64,000 nucleotides of DNA, from positions 496,001 to 560,000 of the forward strand of contig NZ_JAAHBP010000001.1 in assembly GCF_023184515.1 (NCBI RefSeq), given 5' to 3'. This DNA comes from Streptomyces sp. D2-8 (GTDB lineage Bacteria; Actinomycetota; Actinomycetes; Streptomycetales; Streptomycetaceae). This document shows positions 32,558 through 40,416 of this stretch, one piece after another. The first letter of the stretch is position 1. Each line of letters begins with the position of its first letter. The notes beneath the pieces are model-generated. The model had not been told where the DNA came from, made no database searches, and worked only from the letters and a program-made list of their open reading frames with translations. Both the position numbers and the translations under genes were made by a program.

Positions 32558-35500
32558 ATGACTGGTGACGTGTGTGCGCAGCAACTCCGGGAGTACGCGC
32601 TCGGAGTGCTAGAAGACTGGCGGCGGCCGACGAGATGGCGGCCGGCCCTTCAACTGCGTGCTTTGTCCTTTAGCAGCGCCCGGGACTACGCCGGACGCTT
32701 CCTGTTGGAACTGCTGCAGAACGGTCATGACGCGCACCCCAGGGAGCGCCATGACGGCCAGGTGCATGTGCTGCTCGACGAGGACGAAGGCGAGTGGGGA
32801 ACTCTATACGTCGCCAACGGCGGTACACCGTTCACCTGGCAGAACGTTGAGGACGTGTGCAAGATCGCCCAGAGCTCGAAGGTCATCGGAGAGGGGATCG
32901 GCAATAAGGGCGTGGGATTCCGGAGCGTCCTGCTGATCAGCAAGGGGCCCGAAATCTACAGCTCTGATCCGGACGGACCGGGCGGTTCGGAACTGGACGG
33001 CTACTGCTTTCGGTTTGCTCGGGAGAGCGACGTAGAGGAGCTCCTCGGGGACGCGGACACGGCGCGCAGAGCGGTCGCTGAATTTCCACCGTTCCAGATT
33101 CCATTTCCGGTTGAGCAAGTGCCGCCGGTCTGCGCCGAGCTGGCCAAGCTGGGCCACGTCACCGTTGTCCGGATCCCCTTGCAGAGCGAGGCCGCCCGCG
33201 CCGAGGCTCGCCTCCGGCTCGAGGAGCTCGCTGAGGCCAAGGCGCCGATCATGCTGTTTCTGGACCGTCTCTCTCGTCTGACACTCGAGCGCAGGGTTGA
33301 GGGCGAGGTGCGCGATATCCATGAACTCACCCGCGTGGAAAGCTCGTTCGCTCCCGAGGATGAGGACGCCTCGACCGCCGCGCTCTTCTTCGCGGAAGTG
33401 GATTTGGGACCGGCCGGGGCGTTCCTCGTCGCGCGTGGCAGGGTGGCGCCGGAGCGACTTGACCAGACGCTCGTGGAAGCCGTCGACCTCGGCCTCCTCG
33501 ATGACAAGTGGCGGGAGTGGGCCGAATCTGCTGTGATCGAGATCGCTGCACCGCTCGCCGTCGCGGGGAAAACACGGCGCGGACAGACCTATACCTTCCT
33601 GCCGCTGGGTGAGGGTGTGACGACACCCTTCGCCGGGCACGTTAACGCCCCGTTCTTCACCAAGATGGACCGGACCGACCTCGACCGCGAACATCCGCTG
33701 AACGCCATGCTGTTTGACGCCCTCGCCGAGACCTGTCTGGCCGCCTCCGCGCGGCTGCGCACGATGCAGCATCTGCGGCTTCGGCAGGTGGCGGTAGACC
33801 TGGTGAGCTGGGAGAACGGGCACCGGTCCGCTGGGCTGCTGGTCACAGCGGCCCGGCATGTGCACGGCTGCGAGCTGGCCGACGTACCGCTCGTGCCCGT
33901 CCTCGCCAGCGATGGCGCGGCACCCCACCTGACCTGGGCATCGCCCCGGCGTGCGGTCCTCTGGCCCGATCTCAACTTGTCCGTGCTCACGGCACAGCGC
34001 GCGCACGAGGCCGGTGCCGTGGTTGCCGACCCGGAGCTCGGCACCGATCGTCTCAGGCGACTTGCCGTGATGTGCAAGGGGCTGAAGTGCCCCTGGGAGC
34101 CGACACCGGAGGCGCTCGCTGATCACGTGGAGCGGATGGCCGCTACGCTCCCCTTGCCCAAGTCCGGGGTTGGCGAGCCCGTCGGCGTATGGAACGCCGT
34201 GTACGACGACTTGGCCGCTCTCTTCGAGGAAGACGGCCGCGTGTTGCGCGGCAAGAGGCTGCTCCTGGCCGACGACGGAACTCTGCGACACGCCAACGGG
34301 GGCGCAGGGCACAGCGGTTCGCAAGGCAAGCGGACCGCACGTCGGGCTCGGCGTGACGCGTTCTTCCAGCCCGTGCGAGGGGAGACAGACGACTCGGAGG
34401 CGCTGTCGGTTCCCGCACTGCTCGGCAAGCGGCTCTTCTACCTGCACCCAGGCCTTACCTGGACCGATGGCACGGGGCACGTACGGCGCCTGCCCGCCCG
34501 CACTTTCCTTGAGAGCGCCGGGCTCGTCCGGCCCTTCGATATGAAGGGCCTGCTGGAACATGTGAGCCGTGCCCTTGTGGAAAGCAAGGACCACAAGCTG
34601 CGCCTCCAAGCCCTCCGGTTCGTATTTCGGCTGTGGCGGTCGCGGCGGTCACCGGGCGGATTTGCGGCCTCGTCGCTGGGACTGTACGTGCCGTCCGCGG
34701 ACGGAGCCTTGATCGAGGCGAACGGCGCGGCCTTCGGCCGAGGGTGGGACGGCACCACCGGGGACGATCTGGCTGCAGTTGTCACCGCTGGACAGGAGGC
34801 GTCCCAGAGCCTCAGATGGATCGCCAAGCGACTGATCGCGGCACCGGACGCGTTCGTCAAGCGAGGGGAGACGGCCGACGAGTGGCGGGCGTTCCTGAGC
34901 GAAGTGGGGGTGACCGACGGGTTGATCCCGATCTCCACCAGGGGGGCTACGACACGCGCGGACGGCCATGAACTGACCACCCGCCCGCTGGTCCGCATGG
35001 CGAACGTGCCCGCCGAGGTAGTGGCGCAGTGGGAGCCGCACATCGACCGTCGGCGGTCCAACGCGCGCTATCCCCAAACGCCGTACACCGGCACCCCTGC
35101 TTACCGGATCCCGGGCCAGGACATTGTCAGCCGGCTCGGCGAAAGTGCCCGGCTGGCGTATGCGAGGCTCGTCCTACACGCTCTCGCCTACTGGAGGGAC
35201 GCGTATTTCACCAGCACATGGACTAGTGCAGGAAGCCGAAGGGACGACCAGGAGCTGGTGCTGACACCCCTGGCCGCCTTCATCAGGGAGCAACCATGGC
35301 TTCCGGTACGGGACCGCAGCCGGGCCGTACGGTTCGTACGGCCGGCCGATGCCTGGCACTGCCCGCCCGGGCTGGAGGACGAACCTGCCTACGCGCCGAC
35401 CGTCGACCACCGCATACGCCATCTGCTCCAACCGGAGAAGGTCAGCACCCGGCTGCGCTCCATGGGGCTGCCCACCTGGGATCACGCACGGGACAGCGCA

Positions 35501-37909
35501 CGCCTCGTCTCCGCGTTGGGGCGTTTCGTGGCGGAGGGCGCGGTCAGCGGCGAGGACCGGCCCGCCGCGCAGCGCACCAACGAGCGCGCGTGGAAGCACC
35601 TTGTGCAGCAGCCATACGGCGTGCTGCCTGAGGACGCAGTCCTGCTCGCCGAATCGGGGCAGCGGCTGGTAGCCGTGCCGCTGTCCGAACTGAAGGGCAC
35701 AGAATCCGTGTTGTACGTCAGTGGCGAGCGCGACGGCCTGACCGGCCGGCTGGTACGCGAGATGGAGTGTCCGCTGCTGGTGGTTCCTGGCGTCGCCGCG
35801 CAGGTCGCCGAACGCCTCAGGCTCGGCCGTCCGAACGCGGTCCGGCACGTCGATGACGCGACGTTCTCAGTGACCGTCGACGGTGAGGAGGTGAATCCCG
35901 CCACCATGGGCGAGCCGCTCGTCGACTGTCTGCCCTGGCTCACCCTGGCCGTAGGCGTTCTCGCCGACCACGTGGCGGACGGCCCTCGACCGAGCGAGGC
36001 GGAACTGACCGACCTGACGTCTGCCGTCCGCCGTATCCGGCTGCACCGCTACGGCTCCTGGGAGATCAAACTTGACGGTCGTACCGTGACGATGCCGGAC
36101 CGACTCGCCGGGATTCTGCCCCTCGTCGATCCCAAGCATCCCCTTCTGCTGGCCCGGCAAGCGGACCCGGACTGGGCGGAGGTAGCCCGGCTTTCGGAGG
36201 CGCTCGCCGATCTGCTCGGACACCGGGAATTCGGCATCCGGCTGCGCCTCGCCGCCCTCCAGCTCGCGTCCTGCCACGCCGATCTGCGCTCACCCGCGCA
36301 AGACGAACTCGCAGAAGCCCTCGGAGTCATGGTCCATCAGATTGAGGAGACCAGCCGGCGCATCGACGGAGCCATCGGCGTGGTGCTGAAGCGATGCCAT
36401 CCCTTCCTCGTCCACATCCTGGGCGCCGACACAGCGGACATGCTGACCGTGCCGCCGCCGCGCGACACCAGGGAGTTCCAGGCCGCGCTCGTGAAATACG
36501 CAGACGAACTACCGCTGCCGCCGGAGCAGTTCATCGCTCGGGCTCGCACTGCCCGGAGCATCGACGAACTGCGGCTCGTCCTCGGGATCGACTTCGCCGC
36601 TCTGAATGACACACTGCAGACTCTGGCGCCACACCATGATCCGATCAGCCATGCGGAGGCCCACGAGGAGGCAGTACGCGGCTACCTCGACCTACACAAG
36701 AAGGAGCTTGTGAACCGGCTGCGCTGGACAGCCAAGAACGACTTCGACGCACGGCGCCCGCTGGCGGACTGGCCGTCGTTGCGCTCACTGGACTGGATCA
36801 CAGCCCCGGCGGCATGGGCGTACACCGTGGACACGGCCAGCAGCGAGCTGCTGGAGCGGCACGTCGAAGAGCAGCTAACGCTGCGGCTGGGCGAACCAGC
36901 TCCCCGCAAGGGCGACACTCTTCCGGCGATCGACCAGGTGCGGAGCGGAAATAACCGAGTGATCGCCGCCACGGCCGCAGGCCTCGTCGTTCTAGTCAAT
37001 GCAGCGGGGCGCCCGCTACCTGCGGCGCTGGCCGGTGCCAATCCGGCGGAGAGCATCACCGCGCACCTTGACGAGGCCGGCGCGCTGGACTTCCGCCTCC
37101 TCACCCCAGACGACGTCGTTGCCTGGCTGGCCGTTCTCGGCCATTGGCCGGACGGGATGCCAGCGACGACCGATCCCGGCCAGCACGGGCTGACCACGGT
37201 TGACCTGGACCGGGTGCGGAACGCGGCGGAACACGAGCGTCGCGAGCGGGAGCGCCGACGGAGAATACTCTCCGTCGGCGGCCGGGAATTCGACGTGCAG
37301 TCGGGCGACTTCACCGAACTGACTGTCGAGCTCCAGCGGGCCCTCGACAACGGCGCAGTCCCCGGACTCTCAAGTGGCCGCGCTATCTTCACCCGGCTCC
37401 AGCCAATGGAACCCGCAAGTCGGACACCCGCGACCGATCGCAGGCGCGGAAGGCGGTACGGCGGCGCCTCGGACGCTGGGCTGTCGCCCGCCCAGCGCGA
37501 AGCCCTCGGATACATGGGGGAGTGGTACGCGTACCACTGGCTCCGCGGGCGCTACTCCGCCGGTATGGACGAGACCAGCTGGGTGTCGAGCAATCGCCGA
37601 AAGGCATTCCCCGGGCCGTCCGGAGACGACGGCCTCGGGTTTGATTTCAAGGTCGGCTCTGGTAAGCGGCCCATGATGTTCGAGGTGAAGGCGACTCGAG
37701 GCGACGGTGGCCAGATCGAACTGGGGGAGAGCGAGGTACGCGCGGCGCAGCAGCACGCAGGCAATGAACGCTGGCGGCTTCTCGTGGTCACCTCCGTCCT
37801 TGACCCGGAACGGGTGGACATCCACATGCTCCCGAACCCCTTCGGTAAGCAAGGACGCGGCCGCTACCGCGAGGAGGGCGGCGCCCTGCGCTTCTCCTAT
37901 CGGCTATGA
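32558..37909 (+). CDS. Giant sacsin-like ATPase with C-terminal DUF3883/NOV domain, 1,783 aa
   Basis: The N-terminus is a GHKL ATPase of the sacsin type: FLLELLQNGHDAHPRERH (Glu51, Asn55, Asp58), LYVANGGTPFTWQNVEDVCK and GEGIGNKGVGFRSVLLIS. The last ~130 residues are a DUF3883/NOV domain: EALGYMGEWYAYHWLRG, then DDGLGFDFKV and MMFEVKATRG, which keep the D...ExK pattern of a PD-(D/E)XK nuclease. The long middle has no clear motif. ATG 32558 is chosen (GAGGGGGGA upstream). Sacsin/NOV proteins are found in bacterial defence islands, where ATPase and nuclease ends suggest a DNA-sensing effector. It is the last gene of the island before the attachment site. Confidence 0.75.
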   Translation: MTGDVCAQQLREYALGVLEDWRRPTRWRPALQLRALSFSSARDYAGRFLLELLQNGHDAHPRERHDGQVHVLLDEDEGEWGTLYVANGGTPFTWQNVEDVCKIAQSSKVIGEGIGNKGVGFRSVLLISKGPEIYSSDPDGPGGSELDGYCFRFARESDVEELLGDADTARRAVAEFPPFQIPFPVEQVPPVCAELAKLGHVTVVRIPLQSEAARAEARLRLEELAEAKAPIMLFLDRLSRLTLERRVEGEVRDIHELTRVESSFAPEDEDASTAALFFAEVDLGPAGAFLVARGRVAPERLDQTLVEAVDLGLLDDKWREWAESAVIEIAAPLAVAGKTRRGQTYTFLPLGEGVTTPFAGHVNAPFFTKMDRTDLDREHPLNAMLFDALAETCLAASARLRTMQHLRLRQVAVDLVSWENGHRSAGLLVTAARHVHGCELADVPLVPVLASDGAAPHLTWASPRRAVLWPDLNLSVLTAQRAHEAGAVVADPELGTDRLRRLAVMCKGLKCPWEPTPEALADHVERMAATLPLPKSGVGEPVGVWNAVYDDLAALFEEDGRVLRGKRLLLADDGTLRHANGGAGHSGSQGKRTARRARRDAFFQPVRGETDDSEALSVPALLGKRLFYLHPGLTWTDGTGHVRRLPARTFLESAGLVRPFDMKGLLEHVSRALVESKDHKLRLQALRFVFRLWRSRRSPGGFAASSLGLYVPSADGALIEANGAAFGRGWDGTTGDDLAAVVTAGQEASQSLRWIAKRLIAAPDAFVKRGETADEWRAFLSEVGVTDGLIPISTRGATTRADGHELTTRPLVRMANVPAEVVAQWEPHIDRRRSNARYPQTPYTGTPAYRIPGQDIVSRLGESARLAYARLVLHALAYWRDAYFTSTWTSAGSRRDDQELVLTPLAAFIREQPWLPVRDRSRAVRFVRPADAWHCPPGLEDEPAYAPTVDHRIRHLLQPEKVSTRLRSMGLPTWDHARDSARLVSALGRFVAEGAVSGEDRPAAQRTNERAWKHLVQQPYGVLPEDAVLLAESGQRLVAVPLSELKGTESVLYVSGERDGLTGRLVREMECPLLVVPGVAAQVAERLRLGRPNAVRHVDDATFSVTVDGEEVNPATMGEPLVDCLPWLTLAVGVLADHVADGPRPSEAELTDLTSAVRRIRLHRYGSWEIKLDGRTVTMPDRLAGILPLVDPKHPLLLARQADPDWAEVARLSEALADLLGHREFGIRLRLAALQLASCHADLRSPAQDELAEALGVMVHQIEETSRRIDGAIGVVLKRCHPFLVHILGADTADMLTVPPPRDTREFQAALVKYADELPLPPEQFIARARTARSIDELRLVLGIDFAALNDTLQTLAPHHDPISHAEAHEEAVRGYLDLHKKELVNRLRWTAKNDFDARRPLADWPSLRSLDWITAPAAWAYTVDTASSELLERHVEEQLTLRLGEPAPRKGDTLPAIDQVRSGNNRVIAATAAGLVVLVNAAGRPLPAALAGANPAESITAHLDEAGALDFRLLTPDDVVAWLAVLGHWPDGMPATTDPGQHGLTTVDLDRVRNAAEHERRERERRRRILSVGGREFDVQSGDFTELTVELQRALDNGAVPGLSSGRAIFTRLQPMEPASRTPATDRRRGRRYGGASDAGLSPAQREALGYMGEWYAYHWLRGRYSAGMDETSWVSSNRRKAFPGPSGDDGLGFDFKVGSGKRPMMFEVKATRGDGGQIELGESEVRAAQQHAGNERWRLLVVTSVLDPERVDIHMLPNPFGKQGRGRYREEGGALRFSYRL

Positions 37910-38315
37910 CGCGCGACACCAGGAGTCCACTTGTGTCCGTTGGGATAGCCCTCGCATCGAGCAGGGGCAGGCAGCTCGCCCTGGTGCAGTACGTGGCTGG
38001 TCGGTAGCCTGCACGTAGATCTCCTGGCCTGCGACTACGGCCGCAGAGGCTCCGCCCCGAGTACCGGGGCGGAGCCTCTGCGCGTTGGAAGGGAAATCCG
38101 CTGCGCTGTGGTTCGAGTCGCGTCCGCTGAGCTGGAGCGACGTCCAGAATTCCGTATCGGGCAAGTCTCTCAGGGAGCGTCAGGGACCAGAGAGGGACCG
38201 CAAGGACAGGAACCGACCGACAAAAACCGCGCAAGGCTGACAGAGATGCACGCGCCTGACCTGCAAGAACGCCGTGAATCGACACACACTGACAAGGACC
38301 GCCAAGATCCTCAAA
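37910..38315. other. Right end of the genomic island, non-coding
   Basis: About 400 bp lie between the giant gene and the tRNA fragment. I see a terminator hairpin at 38043-38081 and one copy of a 28-bp imperfect direct repeat at 38247-38274, but no believable gene; in particular no integrase or excisionase gene lies at this end. Confidence 0.6.
38043..38081 (+). terminator. Very strong hairpin near the island end
   Basis: GCAGAGGCTCCGCCCC (38043-38058) and GGGGCGGAGCCTCTGC (38066-38081) form a perfect 16-bp stem with a 7-nt loop, 134 bp after the stop of the giant gene. It would insulate the attachment site from island transcription. Confidence 0.75.
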
Positions 38316-38390
38316 GGACTCATAATCCGTCGGCCGTGGGTTCGAGTCCCACCCGCCCCACCATGCACGTCTGTGACCTGCGGAAACGTC
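38247..38390 (+). repeat. Imperfect 28-bp direct repeats flanking the tRNA fragment
   Basis: ATGCACGCGCCTGACCTGCA (starting 38247) and ATGCACGTCTGTGACCTGCG (starting 38363) share 21 of 28 positions and bracket the 48-bp tRNA fragment, 116 bp apart. The core TGACCTGC-purines-AAC also occurs at 11475-11496. They are possible integrase or excisionase arm sites. Confidence 0.45.
38316..38363 (+). other. 3' fragment of a CAU-anticodon tRNA gene: distal attachment site (attR)
   Basis: GGACTCATAATCC is the anticodon arm (anticodon CAT), then comes a T arm GTGGGTTCGAGTCCCAC, then the acceptor strand CCGCCCC, discriminator A and CCA. The 5' acceptor strand (GGGGCGG expected) and the D arm are absent: the upstream bases do not match. 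Such a 48-bp piece is what an element leaves at its far end after integrating into the 3' half of a tRNA gene. The intact tRNA (Met- or Ile2-type by anticodon) should lie to the left of the window in the same orientation. Confidence 0.8.
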
Positions 38391-39205
38391 TCAGCGGGCG
38401 TACGGATTCAGGACTTTGGGCCAACGGACTGAATCCGCTGCTCGTGAGTTCAACCGCGTTGTCATCATGGTTGGTTGCCTGGGGGCCTTCGCCTGCGCTG
38501 CCTGGCTTGAGCGGCTGGGTCCGGTGCGGTGAGTGGTGGTGCGCACCGGGATACTGGGCGACCTCTCGATCGCTGGGCTGCCGTCGCGGCCCGAGCTGGA
38601 AGCGTCGGCGAAGCCGCTCGTACTGAAACGGGTCAGACTGACCGGGCTCGTCCGCTCCGGCACCGCGTCGATGCTGGTTCTGCGTGACGGCCGGTGATCC
38701 GAACTCTCCCGGCTGGGGGCGATCCATGGATGAACCGTCCGCTCCCCGCTCCTGCACTCCGCATGACGCGCGTCTTCCGTTTCGGCGAAGCCTTGCGTCT
38801 TTGCCCCTCAGCTCGGCAGTCGACGTCGCGGGAACGGGCATGCCGCGTTCAGGCATGTGGCAGGAGTCGTTCGAGGTCGGTCTCCAGTACCGCTTCGTCC
38901 GCGTCGGTCACCGAGGCGTCCGAGGAGGGACGGTGACGCGGAGGCCGTCGAGGGAGGCGAGGGAGCCGCGTCCGCCGAGCGACCGGGCTGGCGTATCAGC
39001 GCCAGGGAGCCTGTGTGCAGGCAAGCCGCGCCGTCCGACCTCGTGGCGGCGAGTTCCTCGTCGGTCGACCCTCAGCCGGCGGCGCTGTCGGCGTAGAAGG
39101 TGTAGGTGGCCTGGGGTCGGGCCATGGCGACTGCTTGCCTCTCTCGAAACGGCGCGGGGCTGCCCGGCAACGGGCCGGTGGCCAGATGCAGCCCATACAT
39201 AGGTA
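38364..39205. other. Chromosomal flank without intact genes
   Basis: Right of the attachment site the sequence looks decayed. It contains a 9-bp inverted repeat (CGGATTCAG/CTGAATCCG, 38404-38436), a short open frame of 53 codons at 38536-38697 (+) with plausible composition but no family, and the fructokinase remnant described separately. Other open frames here are GC-driven. Confidence 0.5.
38849..39125 (-). pseudogene. Decayed fructokinase (PfkB-type) remnant
   Basis: Reading leftwards from 39125, the sequence gives MARPQATYTFYADSAAG then a stop, then DEELAATRSDGAACLHTGSL continuing into ALIRQPG. YTFYAD followed by LHTGSLAL-x-x-x-PG is characteristic of PfkB-family fructokinases of actinomycetes. 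The frame breaks at least twice, and the last part (TDADEAVLETDLERLLPHA, stop at 38849) is in another frame and may belong to a different gene end. No catalytic GxGD region is left. It lies beside a fructan-use cluster, which supports a former fructokinase. Confidence 0.5.
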
Positions 39206-39263
39206 TTGACATGCCGCTCAAGACGGACGTAACTTCCCTGCCACACGGAAGTAACGCGCGTTA
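39206..39263 (+). promoter_or_regulatory. Promoter and operator of the LacI-family regulator
   Basis: TTGACA (39206-39211), an 18-bp spacer and TAACTT (39230-39235) form a candidate promoter. The perfect 12-bp palindrome TAACGCGCGTTA (39252-39263) lies just downstream, where a LacI-type dimer would block initiation. No second copy is seen before the transporter operon at 40417, which is 73 bp after the regulator stop and may be read through. Confidence 0.55.
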
Positions 39264-39320
39264 TTAAAGCGCGAAACCGGAGGCGGTATCTCGCCCCCGG
39301 TCGGGCGAAAGGGACTGGAA

Positions 39321-40343
39321 GTGGCCACGAACAAGTCGCAGCGCGTCACCATGAGCGATGTGGCGCGCCACGCGGGCGTCTCGCGGACCACGGTCTCCTT
39401 CGTCCTCAACGACAAGCCCGGTGCCGCCATCCCCGAGGAGACCCGTCGGCGGATCCTGGAGGCGATCGACGAGCTCGGCTACCGGCCCAACGCCGGGGCG
39501 CGGGCGCTGGCCGCGAACCGCAGCGGGTGGTACGGACTGATCACCGAGATCGTGACCGGCCCCTTCGCGGCCGAGGTGATCACGGGCGCGCAGAGCCGCG
39601 CCTGGGGTGACCGGAGGTTCCTGCTGATCGCCGCGAGCGAGGGCGACCCCGCCCAGGAGGCTGCCGCGCTCGACCAGATGCTGGAGCACCGGGTGGAAGG
39701 GCTGTTGTACGCCACGACCTGGCACCGGGCCGTCATGCTCCCCAAAGCCGTCCGCGAGGTGCCGACAGTGCTGGTCAACTGCTACGACGCGGAAGGGGAG
39801 CTGCCGTGCATCCTGCCCGACGAGGAGTCGGGGGGGCACCGGGCGACCCGACGGCTCCTCGACGCCGGTCATACTCGCATCGGGTTCATCAACCTCGACC
39901 CGGCGATCCCGGCCGCCATCGGCAGGCGCGAGGGGTACGAACGTGCTCTGCGCGAGGCCGGGATCACGCCCGACCCTGCCCTCGTCATCCCCGGCTGGGC
40001 CACCGCCGACGGCGCCTACACCGCCGCCTGCGAACTGCTGGACCGCCCGGCCGCCGACCGGCCGACCGCGCTGTTCTGCGGAAACGACCGGATGGCGATG
40101 GGCGCGTACGACGCGATCAAGGAACGTGGGCTGCGCATCCCGCACGACGTGGCCGTGGTGGGGTTCGACAACCAGGAACTCATCGCCGCCTATCTGCGGC
40201 CGAAGCTGACGACGCTCGCCCTGCCCTTCGAGGCCATGGGCACCAAGGGCGTCGACATGCTCGCCGCTCTCGCAGCGGGGCAGCCGCTCGACACCCGCCG
40301 GGTGACGATCGACTGCCCGCTGCTCGAACGCTCGTCGGTCTGA
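39321..40343 (+). CDS. LacI-family transcriptional regulator of the fructan cluster
   Basis: The N-terminal HTH is textbook for the family (MSDVARHAGVSRTTVSFVLN, then the hinge YRPNAGARALAANRS). A periplasmic-binding-like sensor domain follows, with TALFCGNDRMAMGAYDAIKE and VAVVGFDNQELIAAYLRPKL. The length, 340 aa, is normal; the start is GTG 39321 after AAGGGACTGGAA. It lies directly upstream of, and in line with, the oligosaccharide transporter and two GH32 genes, so it probably represses them until a fructose-containing sugar binds. The ligand is inferred. Confidence 0.88.
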   Translation: MATNKSQRVTMSDVARHAGVSRTTVSFVLNDKPGAAIPEETRRRILEAIDELGYRPNAGARALAANRSGWYGLITEIVTGPFAAEVITGAQSRAWGDRRFLLIAASEGDPAQEAAALDQMLEHRVEGLLYATTWHRAVMLPKAVREVPTVLVNCYDAEGELPCILPDEESGGHRATRRLLDAGHTRIGFINLDPAIPAAIGRREGYERALREAGITPDPALVIPGWATADGAYTAACELLDRPAADRPTALFCGNDRMAMGAYDAIKERGLRIPHDVAVVGFDNQELIAAYLRPKLTTLALPFEAMGTKGVDMLAALAAGQPLDTRRVTIDCPLLERSSV

Positions 40344-40416
40344 CTGCGAATCATTCCGCCGAGTTATCCCATCCCGTCTTCGTCCTGTGTGTTGAAGAGA
40401 GGAAAGAGTCTCCATT

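Noticed and set aside
22821..37909. BREX, DISARM or standard Dnd/Ssp restriction systems
   Set aside because: No PglX/PglZ, DrmA/DrmB helicase, DndFGH or SspE-like gene is present; only loose parallels in domain content.
38316..38363. Intact tRNA gene
   Set aside because: Only the anticodon arm, T arm and 3' acceptor strand are present; no matching GGGGCGG acceptor or D arm lies upstream.
38320..38856. Minus-strand protein spanning the tRNA fragment
   Set aside because: Its end reads through the tRNA sequence in reverse (VGLEPTADGL), a common false annotation at tRNA genes.
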